From positions 2,973,629 through 3,037,628 of the forward strand of contig NZ_CP160906.1 of NCBI RefSeq assembly GCF_041080865.1: a stretch of 64,000 nucleotides of DNA, in the 5' to 3' direction. Shown one piece after another: positions 55,636-64,000 of the stretch. Under the pieces are notes generated by a model that was not told the origin of the DNA, made no database searches, and saw only the letters and a program-made list of their open reading frames with translations. Made by a program: the position numbers and the translations under genes. The stretch comes from Psychromonas sp. MME1 (lineage in GTDB: Bacteria; Pseudomonadota; Gammaproteobacteria; Enterobacterales; Psychromonadaceae). Every line of letters begins with the position of its first letter. The first letter of the stretch is position 1.

Positions 55636-55989
55636 ATGGATATTATTTTTATTAAACAGTTAGAGGTTATTACAACAATCGGTGTGTATGACTGGGAAAA
55701 AGAGGTTCAGCAAAAGCTCTATTTTGATCTCGAAATGGCTTTTGATAATAAACCCGCCGCGGCTAGTGATGATATTAATTTAGCCCTTAATTATTTTAGT
55801 GTTTCCGAAAAGGTCAATCAGTTTGCACAAATTCACCGATTTGAATTATTAGAAACCATGGCCGAACGTGTGGCAGCACTTATCATGGCCGATTTTTCCG
55901 TGCCTTGGATTAAGTTGACTCTGCATAAACCCGGCGCTTTGCCAAAAGCACAAAGTTTAGGTGTACAAATCGAGCGTGGTATACGTTAG
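55636..55989 (+). CDS. folB: Dihydroneopterin aldolase
   Basis: A 117-residue folate-pathway enzyme. It has IIFIKQLEVITTIGVYDWEK (active-site Glu/Tyr region), LNYFSVSEKVNQFA and LLETMAERVAALI, and the Lys in LTLHKPGALP. folK begins at its stop codon with a GTG (TAGTG), so the two folate genes are coupled. Confidence 0.94.
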   Translation: MDIIFIKQLEVITTIGVYDWEKEVQQKLYFDLEMAFDNKPAAASDDINLALNYFSVSEKVNQFAQIHRFELLETMAERVAALIMADFSVPWIKLTLHKPGALPKAQSLGVQIERGIR

Positions 55990-56471
55990 TGGCTGAGGTT
56001 TTTGTTGGTATTGGTTCAAGTATTAATCGAAGTGAAAATGTTCAGTTAGGCGTTGCTGCGTTACAGGCTTTATTTTCAGATGTACAGATATCTCCGGTCT
56101 ATGAAAGTGAAGCCGTCGGATTTAGCGGTGCTAATTTTTATAACTTAGTCGCAAAATTTACCACTAACCTAGCTATCGTAGATGTTATAAAGCAGTTAAA
56201 AAAGATTGAATTAGCAAATGGTCGCCCTGAGTTTGCGATTAAATTTGCACCAAGAACAATAGATTTAGATTTGCTTTTATATGATCAAGAAATAGCGCCG
56301 GAATTTGATTTGCCTCGCGCAGAAATTACAAAAAATGCCTTTGTATTAAAGCCATTAGCAGATTTGGCTCCACGTCTAACAGACCCTCTCTCAGGTGAAA
56401 CATACCAAAATTTATGGGCTAAGTACCCTAAAGAAAAACAAAACTTATGGAAGATTGAAGCTGGGCTTTAA
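55989..56471 (+). CDS. folK: 2-amino-4-hydroxy-6-hydroxymethyldihydropteridine pyrophosphokinase
   Basis: A 160-residue HPPK with a GTG start. Motifs: VFVGIGSSINRSENV, VYESEAVGFSGANFYNLV, FAPRTIDLDLLLYD (magnesium-binding aspartates) and LPRAEITKNAFVLKPLADLAP. It follows folB with a 1 bp overlap, giving two consecutive steps of folate synthesis. Confidence 0.93.
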   Translation: MAEVFVGIGSSINRSENVQLGVAALQALFSDVQISPVYESEAVGFSGANFYNLVAKFTTNLAIVDVIKQLKKIELANGRPEFAIKFAPRTIDLDLLLYDQEIAPEFDLPRAEITKNAFVLKPLADLAPRLTDPLSGETYQNLWAKYPKEKQNLWKIEAGL

Positions 56472-56505
56472 CTTCATTTTTTAATTTATATGGACTATCA
56501 ATACT

Positions 56506-57309
56506 ATGTCGTTACTTGAAATTGTTGTGTTGGCTTTGATTCAGGGATTAACTGAATTTTTACCTATTTCTAGCTCTGCACATCTTATCTTGCCATCACA
56601 ACTGTTAGGTTGGCAAGATCAAGGGTTAGCTTTTGATTTGATCTTAAATATAGGTACCTTAGCCGCTGTTTTTATCTACTTCCGCAGTGAAGTGGTGAAC
56701 ATGAGTCGCGCTTGGGTTGGTTCATTGCGTGGGCAACCCAAAACCGCAGATAGTCGCCTTGCTTGGTGGATTATTTATGCCACTATTCCTGCTGCATTGG
56801 TTGGCTTTTTCGGTAAATCCTTGGTAGAAACATACCTACGCAGTGGCTATGTGATTGCTATAACGACCATCGTTTTTGGCCTGTTGCTATGGTGGGCGGA
56901 CTCCCATGCTAAGCAACTTAAAGACGAGTATCAAACCGGGCTAAAGGGGGCGATTATATTTGGTCTCGCTCAAACGCTTGCTTTAATCCCGGGTACTTCT
57001 CGTTCCGGTATTACGATTACGGCGGGATTAATGCTGGGGTTAACGCGCAATGGGGCAGCCCGTTTTTCATTCTTAATGTCAATTCCCATTATCTCTATGG
57101 CTTCAGGCTATGACTTACTAAAATTTATATTATCCGATGAATATGTAGATTGGGGGGCGTTATTTTTAGGCGCCGGTATCTCTTTTATGAGTGCTATTTT
57201 ATGTATTCATGCCTTTCTTATACTGCTCAATAAAGTTGGCATGCTGCCCTTTGTTATTTATCGTTTGTTACTTGGTGTGGCACTTTTTTATGTGTTATCT
57301 ATGGGCTAG
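56506..57309 (+). CDS. uppP: Undecaprenyl-diphosphatase
   Basis: A 267-residue integral membrane phosphatase (BacA) that recycles undecaprenyl pyrophosphate. The two reentrant active-site segments are [17 protein letters not shown] and [16 protein letters not shown]. The last codons overlap the convergent permease gene by 11 bp. It lies 34 bp after folK, so it may share the folB-folK transcript. Confidence 0.96.
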   Translation: MSLLEIVVLALIQGLTEFLPISSSAHLILPSQLLGWQDQGLAFDLILNIGTLAAVFIYFRSEVVNMSRAWVGSLRGQPKTADSRLAWWIIYATIPAALVGFFGKSLVETYLRSGYVIAITTIVFGLLLWWADSHAKQLKDEYQTGLKGAIIFGLAQTLALIPGTSRSGITITAGLMLGLTRNGAARFSFLMSIPIISMASGYDLLKFILSDEYVDWGALFLGAGISFMSAILCIHAFLILLNKVGMLPFVIYRLLLGVALFYVLSMG

Positions 57310-58015
57310 ATATTACTCGCCTTTGTAAGAGCAGGAAGCAGGCTGATGCCATTCCTGCCGAGGCGAAAATCATACACATCACCATTATTTGGTATCTTGC
57401 AGCGATGAAAGGTGAGATACCCGATAAAATTTGCCCGGTCATCATGCCTGGTAATGACACCACTCCCACGGCAAAAAGCGCATTTACATTGGGGATAATC
57501 GACGCTTGAAAGGCCATTTTCCGTGCCTTTAAATAATCATTATCGCGTTCAAATTCAGCATAAAAGCGTTCACCGCAGAGGCTGACACTGTTCATACAGT
57601 TCGCAAAAATCATTCCGCCGAGTGGGATAATCGTTTGCGCATGATACCAAGGTTGTACCTCTAACACGCCCTGTGTGATAAGCCATAGGGTGAAACTACC
57701 CGGTAATGCAATCGATATGATGGTTGATTTTAATAGTGGTAAGCGGCGATCTTTAATGTTGCTTAATGCAATCCAACTAGAAAAAAAGACCATCATGAGT
57801 AGAATCGAAACAATCATTAAACTGTTGTTATCTGCAAAAATATAATTGAGCACATAGCCAATTAAAAGTAGCTGAACGAGCATCCGTACTAGTGCATGTA
57901 TCGCTCGGCGGATATCTAATGACCATTTAAAGAGAATAAATAACACTACCGCCACGGGAATAAATGCAAAGGCAAGATTGCTCAGTGAAATAGTCTGTAT
58001 TGGCTGTGTAATCAT
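57299..58015 (-). CDS. UPF0014 family inner-membrane permease (FetB/YbbM type)
   Basis: A 238-residue protein with about seven membrane helices. [35 protein letters not shown] and [24 protein letters not shown] are typical of the UPF0014/FetB family, the permease of an iron-export ABC transporter in E. coli. No FetA-like ATPase gene is adjacent, so its partner is elsewhere or it acts differently. It overlaps cca by 4 bp. Confidence 0.9.
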   Translation of the reverse strand: MITQPIQTISLSNLAFAFIPVAVVLFILFKWSLDIRRAIHALVRMLVQLLLIGYVLNYIFADNNSLMIVSILLMMVFFSSWIALSNIKDRRLPLLKSTIISIALPGSFTLWLITQGVLEVQPWYHAQTIIPLGGMIFANCMNSVSLCGERFYAEFERDNDYLKARKMAFQASIIPNVNALFAVGVVSLPGMMTGQILSGISPFIAARYQIMVMCMIFASAGMASACFLLLQRRVISSP

Positions 58016-59247
58016 AGTGATTCGCTATGTTGTTGCTTATACTCGCTAACTGCATCAATGCGTGCTTGTCGCAATGCATTTTTGATTTCGCCACCACTTA
58101 TACCCTGTTGAATGATTGCTTGCACATCGACTTTTGCTGCAACTAAAAAAGCTTGCCAAATATAGTCTGCACTTGGATAGGGTTTATCTTCGAATCCTGT
58201 TCTGCCCTTAGAGTCGGCTACGCAGCACTGTAGCATTTGTTGAAAACGATCAGCTTTACGCCACGCATCGCATTGATCCATTAGCTTGACTAAAGTTGCT
58301 GAGCGAAGCTCAAAAGCGCTATGTACTAGCGTGTGGTGTTCACTCACTAATAGCGCTAAATCACGACACTCATTGGGAACTTTTAGGCGTAAACAGAGTG
58401 CTTTTATCGTTTTCAGGCCTAGAGTGCCATGCCCTTTGTGACTCGGCCAAAGTGCTTTTGGAGTTAATGCCTTGCCAAGATCATGAACCAGGCAAGCAAA
58501 GCGAAATGGGAGGGAGTCAGATAGTTTGGCTGCTTGTTCAACGACCATTAAGGTGTGGATTCCGGTATCTATTTCAGGATGCCAACGTTTAGGGCCGGGA
58601 ATACCAAATAGGCGGTCTATTTCAGGAAACAAAATTGCTAGCGCACCGCATTCACGCAGAACGTGAAAATAAATATGTGGGCTATCTGTTTGCAAAGCTT
58701 GTGCTGTCTCTAACCATACCCGTTCTGCGGTTAAGTGGCTTAATTCACCACTTTCACTGAGCTGTTGCATCAATATTAATGTTTCTTGAGCAATGCCAAA
58801 ACCCAGTTTGTGAAAGCGAGCTGCAAAACGGGCAACGCGTAACACGCGCAGGGGATCTTCAGAAAATGCGGGAGATATATGGCGTAAGAGTTTATTTTTT
58901 ATATCCTCGCGGCCATGGTAGGGGTCAATATATTGGCCTTGTTCAGAGAGTGCAATCGCATTAATGGTTAAATCGCGGCGTAATAAATCCTCTTCTAAGG
59001 TGACATCTTTACCCGCATAGCATTCAAATCCATTGTAACCACTTGCTACTTTGCGTTCGCTACGTGCTAAGGCGTACTCTTCTTTGCTCTTGGGGTCTAA
59101 AAAAACGGGAAAATCTTTACCTACCTGCTGATATCCTAACTGTAAAAGTTGTTCAGGGGTGCTGCCAACGACGACATAGTCACGATCTTTGATTTTAAGT
59201 TGTAATAGTTGATCTCTAACGGCTCCACCGACTAAATATACCTGCAT
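58012..59247 (-). CDS. cca: CCA-adding tRNA nucleotidyltransferase
   Basis: A 411-residue enzyme that adds or repairs the 3' CCA of tRNA. The nucleotidyltransferase core has [13 protein letters not shown] and [12 protein letters not shown], and [11 protein letters not shown] and [16 protein letters not shown] follow. A C-terminal HD domain ([12 protein letters not shown]) gives the phosphatase and phosphodiesterase activities of the gammaproteobacterial form. It overlaps the downstream permease gene by 4 bp. Confidence 0.96.
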   Translation of the reverse strand: MQVYLVGGAVRDQLLQLKIKDRDYVVVGSTPEQLLQLGYQQVGKDFPVFLDPKSKEEYALARSERKVASGYNGFECYAGKDVTLEEDLLRRDLTINAIALSEQGQYIDPYHGREDIKNKLLRHISPAFSEDPLRVLRVARFAARFHKLGFGIAQETLILMQQLSESGELSHLTAERVWLETAQALQTDSPHIYFHVLRECGALAILFPEIDRLFGIPGPKRWHPEIDTGIHTLMVVEQAAKLSDSLPFRFACLVHDLGKALTPKALWPSHKGHGTLGLKTIKALCLRLKVPNECRDLALLVSEHHTLVHSAFELRSATLVKLMDQCDAWRKADRFQQMLQCCVADSKGRTGFEDKPYPSADYIWQAFLVAAKVDVQAIIQQGISGGEIKNALRQARIDAVSEYKQQHSESL

Positions 59248-59458
59248 TGTTTTTCCTCTTTACCTTTTATTTAGTTATTATACGCTCTACTACTAAAAAT
59301 GGTTAATCTCCGTAGGGCAAGAAAAATAGCACCAATCTGCTTTGTTATAAAATATCGATGTAGAATCACTATACTTCTATTTTATGGCTCGCATCTCGGT
59401 ACTCTTTTTCTTGCTGACTTTGCGTATATAAGCTTAATTATATTGTTTGGATTGTCTC

Positions 59459-61108
59459 ATGTATCAAGATTTTTTTTCTTTAAACAAACAGCCTTTCTCT
59501 ATCTCTCCAGATCCTGATTTCATTTTTTTAAGTGAACGTCATAAAGAGGCATTGGCGCATTTAACCTACGGGTTACAGGATAACGGTGGTTTTGTTTTAC
59601 TAACGGGGGAAGTGGGGACGGGGAAAACCACGGTATGTCGAGCATTACTGCAGGATATTTCTGAAGAGACCGATATTGCCTATATTTTAAATCCTGCCTT
59701 ATCGGAAATTGAACTCCTAGCGACCATTTGTGATGAATTTAAGATTGCCTATGAACTAAATCTAAAATCGTTATTTGATGCCATCAAAGCCTGGATGATG
59801 GATAATTTACGTGCAGGCCGCAGTGCCATTGTCTTAATTGATGAAGCGCAACATTTAAGTTTTTCATCCTTAGAGCAGCTACGCTTATTGACCAATATCG
59901 AGTCGAATAATAAAAAACCATTACAGGTAATTTTAATTGGACAAACTGAATTACAACAAAAATTAAAACAGACTGAATTTCGTCAATTAGCACAGAGGAT
60001 AACGGCTCGTTACCACTTATTGCCACTGAATCGCCTAGAAAGTGAATATTATATTCAGCATCGTTTACATGTAGCAGGCGCACGCTCTCCTCTTTTTGAT
60101 CGCAATACCATCGCTTTAATTTTTAAAATAAGCCAAGGTATCCCACGTATCATTAATTTATTATGTGATAGAAGTTTACTCTGTGCTTATAGTGAGCATG
60201 CCGCTAAGGTAACACCGAAAATGGTACGCCTTGCCGCTCATGAGATTGGGGTTGATGGGCGTCATAAATCATCATCGTTCCTATCGCAATGGGGGCGGTT
60301 TGCATTATTAACAATATTTGTCGTCATTATAATGATTCAGGGGGCCAAGCTTTATAGTGATAACCTATTTGTAGAAACTAAAAAAGTGACAATCGAGCCA
60401 CTATTAGCCACTCAAGCAATTCAAGTTATAGAGGTAAGTGAGCCGCCTGCGCAAAAAACAAGCGAAGCAAAGGAGGACAGGCATGTTGCAGAGGACGGAA
60501 ACTGGTTTGATAATTATCCAACACTGGACTTAACAGACAATGAATTCGCCGATGCATTAGTGACACTCTATGCTCTGTGGGGGTATCAAACCGAAGCGCA
60601 AACGGTAAATTGTGAGCTCGGGGGAAGTATCCTATTAAGCTGTTTTAGTGAATATATGTCCCTTGAACAGGTTAAACAAGCCAATTACCCAGCGATTATT
60701 AAATTAGAAAATGAAGATCAATATGCTTACGTTGTCCTCTATAAAGTTAACGACAATTACCAACTATTAATTGCAGATCAAGTCATTAACGTTTCTGCCT
60801 CTTGGTTAAGTAAATATTGGCAAGGCGAGGTGACATTGCTTTGGCAAGCGCCCTTTATACTAGAAAGTGCCTTACAGTTTGGGCAAAAAAACGCGAAGGT
60901 TGCTTGGTTGTCCTCCCAGTTAAATAGCATTGCGGGATTACCCACCCAGAATAAAGATCGCTTTGATTTATCATTGTTACAACAAGTTGTTGATTTTCAG
61001 AGGGAGCAGGGTCTCGAAGATGACGGTATCGTCGGCTCGCGAACACTGATGGCATTAATGCGATTAAATCATCCCGATTTACCTAATTTAGTAGAAGAGC
61101 GAAATTAA
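59459..61108 (+). CDS. gspA: GspA/ExeA-type ATPase of the type II secretion assembly pair
   Basis: A 549-residue protein starting MYQDFFSLNKQPFSISPDP (an ATG at 59447 is also in frame but lies before the conserved start). AAA ATPase domain: Walker A GEVGTGKTT (about 50-58) and Walker B VLIDEAQH (about 124-131). A membrane helix at about 280-300 leads to a periplasmic part with a peptidase C39-like region and a peptidoglycan-binding domain (VVDFQREQGLEDDGIVG, about 508-534). With GspB it places the GspD secretin in the wall. An MSHA-type homologue is the alternative, but gspB follows directly. Confidence 0.9.
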   Translation: MYQDFFSLNKQPFSISPDPDFIFLSERHKEALAHLTYGLQDNGGFVLLTGEVGTGKTTVCRALLQDISEETDIAYILNPALSEIELLATICDEFKIAYELNLKSLFDAIKAWMMDNLRAGRSAIVLIDEAQHLSFSSLEQLRLLTNIESNNKKPLQVILIGQTELQQKLKQTEFRQLAQRITARYHLLPLNRLESEYYIQHRLHVAGARSPLFDRNTIALIFKISQGIPRIINLLCDRSLLCAYSEHAAKVTPKMVRLAAHEIGVDGRHKSSSFLSQWGRFALLTIFVVIIMIQGAKLYSDNLFVETKKVTIEPLLATQAIQVIEVSEPPAQKTSEAKEDRHVAEDGNWFDNYPTLDLTDNEFADALVTLYALWGYQTEAQTVNCELGGSILLSCFSEYMSLEQVKQANYPAIIKLENEDQYAYVVLYKVNDNYQLLIADQVINVSASWLSKYWQGEVTLLWQAPFILESALQFGQKNAKVAWLSSQLNSIAGLPTQNKDRFDLSLLQQVVDFQREQGLEDDGIVGSRTLMALMRLNHPDLPNLVEERN

Positions 61109-61905
61109 TGTCCACTATTTCACGAGCATTACAAAAGAGCAGAGCACATCAACTACCCTATGGTACTGAATTATATAATAAAGATAATAGGCATACGAAA
61201 TTAAAAAGAGCGCTTGTTGTCTCCCTACTCGTTGTACTTTGTTTACTCATCACGGTCCTTTTTTTATTAATTAAGCCACGGGATGCAAGAGTTGATGCTA
61301 TACAAATTAGCCCTGAAATAGTTATTGAAAAAACAGAATCTCAGCCAGAAGTAGCAAAGAGTGTGCCGCCAAAAGATCGCAATCGAGTCGAAAAAATTAC
61401 CTTTTCAGTGAAGCCGTTACCGGTAATAAAGAAAGAGCCGGAGGTGAAAGTGGTTACGGCACCATTACTGCCAGCGGTGACAGCGCCAGTCGCAGCAGCA
61501 GAGAAGGGAAGTGATCTGTTAGCTGATGATACAACACAAGAAATTGATTATGGAGATACCCCTTCAGATTTGCAGAAGCGCTTTCAAACAGCGCTGCTTA
61601 TGGTCGATGAGTTGGGTAAAGTCGAGTCCAGTAACACTCCGCCTATTAATAATGATGGTAGAGATATTCACCAAATGGATAGCGAATTGCAAAGGAAAAT
61701 ACCACCTTTACAGTACGATTCTCATATGTATTCATCAAAGCAGCAAGATCGCTGGGTGCGTATTAATGGGGAAGATTTAAAAGAGGGGCAATTTAGCCAT
61801 TCAACCAATATAGAGGTTGTGGAGATCCAACCCAATCGTACTATCTTTCGTTTTGGGCCGCGTAGTTTTAGCCTTGAATCTTTAGAAAACTGGGATGGTT
61901 TTTGA
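61108..61905 (+). CDS. gspB: GspB/ExeB-type secretion accessory protein
   Basis: A 265-residue bitopic membrane protein. It begins STISRALQKSRAHQLPYG, has a membrane helix at about 34-54, a Pro/Val/Lys-rich periplasmic linker, and a C-terminal T2SSB-like domain (RWVRINGEDLKEGQF ... VEVVEIQ-like NIEVVEIQPNRTIFRFGPRSFSL). Its ATG overlaps the gspA stop. The pair is separate from the main gsp operon, as is common in Vibrio and Shewanella. Confidence 0.88.
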   Translation: MSTISRALQKSRAHQLPYGTELYNKDNRHTKLKRALVVSLLVVLCLLITVLFLLIKPRDARVDAIQISPEIVIEKTESQPEVAKSVPPKDRNRVEKITFSVKPLPVIKKEPEVKVVTAPLLPAVTAPVAAAEKGSDLLADDTTQEIDYGDTPSDLQKRFQTALLMVDELGKVESSNTPPINNDGRDIHQMDSELQRKIPPLQYDSHMYSSKQQDRWVRINGEDLKEGQFSHSTNIEVVEIQPNRTIFRFGPRSFSLESLENWDGF

Positions 61906-61922
61906 ACATAGGGTTGATCTAT

Positions 61923-61950
61923 TTTAGCGTGACCGCTGTGTTACGCTAAA
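61923..61950 (+). terminator. Hairpin after gspB
   Basis: TTTAGCGT (61923-61930) and ACGCTAAA (61943-61950) pair 18 bp after the gspB stop. No T-run follows, so termination is uncertain. The rest of 61906-62104 shows nothing else clear. Confidence 0.4.
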
Positions 61951-62104
61951 CAGCAGATTGTTCGATTTAAATAATACATCGCCATGTGTAAACTCATCAT
62001 GCGCCATATTTTTCCTCAACAAGCTATGACCATAATATTTCAGAGCTATACTGAAAATGGTTGAATTTAACAGTTGTATCTTTTTATTTAAACAGGGGGA
62101 GTTT

Positions 62105-62662
62105 ATGAGTAATACCGTGGTTATTTATTATTCTGGATATGGTCATACACGTCGAGTTGCAGAATATGTCGCTAAAGGTGCACAAGCACATTGCATTGAA
62201 GTTGATGCGACGGGGGAAATTACAGAGAGTGATTGGGATACTCTGAGTGATGCTGATGCCATCATCTTTGGGGCGCCTACCTATATGGGGTCGGTGCCTT
62301 GGCAATTTAAAAAATTTGCCGATAGTACATCGAAAGTATGGTTTACTCAGGGGTGGAAGGACAAAGTATTTGGTGGATTTACCAATAGTGCGAGCTTGAA
62401 TGGTGATAAGCAAATTAGCTTAATTTACTTACAAACGCTCGCTTCTCAACATGGTGGTATTTGGGTGAGTTTAGGGTTGCTTCCAAGCAACAAACTAGCA
62501 TCAACACGTAATGATATCAATGCGATGGGAGGATCTGCGGGGGTGTTAGTACAATCGCCATCAGACGCTGCTGAAGATGCGATACCAGAAGGCGATTTAG
62601 AGACGGCTCGTTTGTATGGTGAGCGAGTTGCAAAGGTCGCTGTAATGCTTAAAGGCAAGTAG
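62105..62662 (+). CDS. Flavodoxin-like NAD(P)H-dependent FMN reductase (WrbA-like)
   Basis: A 185-residue flavodoxin-fold protein. VVIYYSGYGHTRRVAEYVAKGA is the FMN phosphate loop, DAIIFGAPTYMGSVPWQFKKFAD the next loop, and GGIWVSLGLLPSNK follows. I chose the ATG at 62105 because GGGGAG lies 4 bases upstream; the frame is open to an ATG at 62057. It probably reduces quinones or protects from oxidative stress. The exact substrate is unknown. Confidence 0.85.
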   Translation: MSNTVVIYYSGYGHTRRVAEYVAKGAQAHCIEVDATGEITESDWDTLSDADAIIFGAPTYMGSVPWQFKKFADSTSKVWFTQGWKDKVFGGFTNSASLNGDKQISLIYLQTLASQHGGIWVSLGLLPSNKLASTRNDINAMGGSAGVLVQSPSDAAEDAIPEGDLETARLYGERVAKVAVMLKGK

Positions 62663-62690
62663 TCTGGTGAATTCGGGTGTTTGATAAGTA

Positions 62691-62852
62691 ATACCAATTC
62701 CGGTAAGTATGTGATCTAGATTTTGCGCAGGAAAAACAGCTTAATTCAAGGCGTAATTTGACGTAAATGGTTATTCCCTTTGCGAAAATTACAACGCAGC
62801 AGTAAGTTGTTTTAACCAGTAAAATAGATCAGCTATTTATCGGAATTGGTAT
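62691..62852. repeat. MITE-like palindromic repeat with about 30 bp terminal inverted repeats
   Basis: The left end ATACCAATTCCGGTAAGTAT and the complement of the right end, ATACCAATTCCGATAAATAG, match closely and continue into a shared TGATCTA. The 162 bp between and including them have further internal pairing (GCGTAATTT with AAATTAC). It encodes nothing. It looks like a non-autonomous mobile repeat; similar ATACCAATTCCG repeats are, from memory, widespread in marine gammaproteobacteria. Confidence 0.7.
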
Positions 62853-62904
62853 AATTATTATATTACGGCAGGCGCTGTTAATTAGACAACGCCTGACGCC
62901 ATTA

Positions 62905-63513
62905 TTACCAATTATTGTTGCGTTTTTTACGACGAGGTAAAAACGGAATAATTAAGCCGATTAATAAGCCGAAAAAGAGTACGCTGCCACCATACATCAT
63001 CCACTCCATCTTAATGCGCTCATCTTTAGTGTCTTGTAGTAAATCAAGTTCTAAGTTACGCGCTTTTAACTCATCGATAGTTTGTAAGAGAGTTTGTTTC
63101 TCATCCATTAAGTTAGCAATTAATTCCTCTTTTTCGTTAAGAGATTGCACCGTATTTTGCATTTCTTGCTCATTTTCTTGCGCGATATTGGCTAATTTCT
63201 GCTGCGCTTGTTGTAGCTCAAGTTGCACTTTAGGCAATAAAACCTTTGCTGGTTGTGTTTCTTGTAACTCTCGATTTTGTACCCAAGAGGTCTTGCCATT
63301 TGCCTTTTTTATCTGCATAAATTTGGTTTTTTCATCATACTGCAGCGTTTCAACGGGGGTGCCAACATTAAGCGTGCCAATAATGCGATATTGTAAACTA
63401 GGGCCTGAGTGTTCGTAGATAGAAACATCGTCACTAACATAGCGGGTTGCCGCAAATAGGTTCATGGATAGGGAGAGCGGGAGTATTACAGTGAGATATT
63501 TAAATATTTTCAA
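62905..63513 (-). CDS. SH3-domain, coiled-coil membrane protein (YgiM-like)
   Basis: A 202-residue protein with a signal peptide (ending SMNLFA), a bacterial SH3 domain (about 25-90: YVSDDVSIYEHSGPSLQYRI ... SWVQNRELQ), a coiled coil (about 95-165, Gln/Glu-rich), a C-terminal membrane helix (about 170-192) and a basic tail PRRKKRNNN. This matches the SH3-and-anchor family of E. coli YgiM. It should sit in the inner membrane facing the periplasm. Its role is not established. It is downstream of the PiT transporter gene. Confidence 0.85.
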   Translation of the reverse strand: MKIFKYLTVILPLSLSMNLFAATRYVSDDVSIYEHSGPSLQYRIIGTLNVGTPVETLQYDEKTKFMQIKKANGKTSWVQNRELQETQPAKVLLPKVQLELQQAQQKLANIAQENEQEMQNTVQSLNEKEELIANLMDEKQTLLQTIDELKARNLELDLLQDTKDERIKMEWMMYGGSVLFFGLLIGLIIPFLPRRKKRNNNW

Positions 63514-63587
63514 GGCGGTACCTATTAGCTAAATGAGCAGAAACCTTATTCTAAAAGTAATTGTGTCCGAGGAGAAGCCTTAGATGT

Positions 63588-63620
63588 AAAAAAGAGAGCG
63601 AATGCTCTCTTTTATTTTTA
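63588..63620. terminator. Bidirectional-type terminator after the pit gene
   Basis: AAAAGAGAGC (63590-63599) and GCTCTCTTTT (63604-63613) flank a GAAT loop, with T-rich flanks on the plus strand and A/T-rich flanks on the minus strand. It separates the pit gene from the SH3 protein gene. Confidence 0.75.
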
Positions 63621-63629
63621 TGTAACGTG

Positions 63630-63693
63630 ATTTTTAGTTAAAAATCGCTTTTCTCATCTCGCCGAGTTAGGTGATTTTTAGTTAAAAATCGCC
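63630..63693. repeat. Direct repeat of a palindromic segment spanning the pit 3' end
   Basis: GTGATTTTTAGTTAAAAATCGC occurs at about 63628-63650 and again at 63671-63692. Each copy contains the palindrome GATTTTTA-GT-TAAAAATC. The second copy includes the pit stop codon, so the first looks like a duplicated gene end. Confidence 0.6.
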
Positions 63694-64000
63694 TGTATCA
63701 TATAGAAGAATACAATAGATAAAGCCGCCCCAATAGGTAGGGTAACAATCCATGAGATAACGATATTACGTACGACACCTAGATTAAGTGCAGCAATACC
63801 ACGAGCCATACCTACGCCTAATACCGCTCCAACCAAGGTTTGCGTGGTGGAAATTGGTAGTCCTGTACCAGAGGCAATAACAACGGTTGATGCAGCAGCA
63901 AGCTCAGCAGCAAAACCACGGCTTGGTGTAAGGTGGGTGATACCTTGACCAATGGTTGCCATTACGCGTTTACCGAAGATTGCTAAGCCTAACACGATAC
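63678..64000 (-). CDS. PiT-family inorganic phosphate transporter, C-terminal part (5' end cut by window)
   Basis: The last 107 codons of a PiT permease; the gene continues past the window end. GKRVMATIGQGITHLTPSRGFAAELAAASTVVIASGTGLPISTTQTLVGAVLGVGMARG is the conserved C-terminal PiT repeat, with the diagnostic GLPISTTQ, followed by the last helices and the end IQAIFN. It is a proton- or sodium-driven phosphate importer. Whether it is PitA-like or another paralogue cannot be told. Confidence 0.9.
   Translation of the reverse strand, partial: IVLGLAIFGKRVMATIGQGITHLTPSRGFAAELAAASTVVIASGTGLPISTTQTLVGAVLGVGMARGIAALNLGVVRNIVISWIVTLPIGAALSIVFFYMIQAIFN

Overview
This window looks like chromosomal DNA of an AT-rich marine gammaproteobacterium, most likely Psychromonas or a close relative (Alteromonadales). 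That assignment rests on gene order and protein character, not on a search. Housekeeping blocks follow the gammaproteobacterial order: aroE-tsaC-(purE)-yrdD-smg-dprA-lysM gene // def-fmt-rsmB-trkA-trkH; mrcA // pilMNOPQ-aroK-aroB-damX-dam-rpe-gph-trpS; and plsY // folB-folK-uppP. No rRNA or tRNA gene was recognised.

Layout. 1-7.2 kb: partial ccoG, a lipoprotein with a HExxH motif, yihD, then the minus-strand aroE-to-dprA cluster. 7.2-15.7 kb: a LysM protein divergent from def-fmt-rsmB-trkA-trkH, then rmuC and a small membrane protein. 15.9-18.5 kb: a frameshifted DeoR-type regulator and glmS. 18.56-24.4 kb: an accessory island directly downstream of glmS. 24.5-31.8 kb: an HD-GYP response regulator, a giant hybrid sensor kinase and corA. 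32-38.9 kb: nitrate/nitrite assimilation (nasA divergent from cobA-nirB-nirD). 39-53.8 kb: acpH, mrcA, the type IV pilus operon pilMNOPQ (pilO frameshifted), aroK-aroB-damX-dam-rpe-gph-trpS. 53.9-64 kb: gloA, a cytochrome c5-like protein, plsY, folB-folK-uppP, a UPF0014 permease with cca, a gspA/gspB pair, a flavodoxin-like protein, a MITE-like repeat, an SH3/coiled-coil protein and the 3' end of a PiT phosphate transporter gene.

The most interesting part is the glmS-proximal island. A sequence closely resembling the terminal repeat of Tn7 (TGTAGGTCGACAATAAAGT) starts 25 bp after the glmS stop, which is where Tn7 inserts at attTn7. Beyond it lie an hsdM N-terminal relic, a three-gene operon of unknown function with overlapping genes, and a locus encoding a prokaryotic viperin (radical SAM, CxxxCxxC, with viperin-specific blocks along its length) flanked by two similar thymidylate-kinase-fold NMP kinases. 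This parallels the vertebrate RSAD2-CMPK2 pair. The first kinase and the viperin share a duplicated promoter/leader of about 120 bp ending in a small hairpin whose stem shows a pairing-preserving change. A 37-codon ORF overlaps the viperin start, and an IS3-family relic interrupts the gene after it. I read the island as a decayed Tn7-like element carrying antiviral cargo.

Nitrogen assimilation: a strong sigma-54 (-24/-12) match lies upstream of cobA-nirB-nirD and a weaker one upstream of the divergent nasA, suggesting shared NtrC-type control. CobA (SUMT) supplies the siroheme precursor for NirB. Two single-base frameshifts (DeoR regulator, pilO) may be sequencing errors or real inactivation; they need checking against reads.
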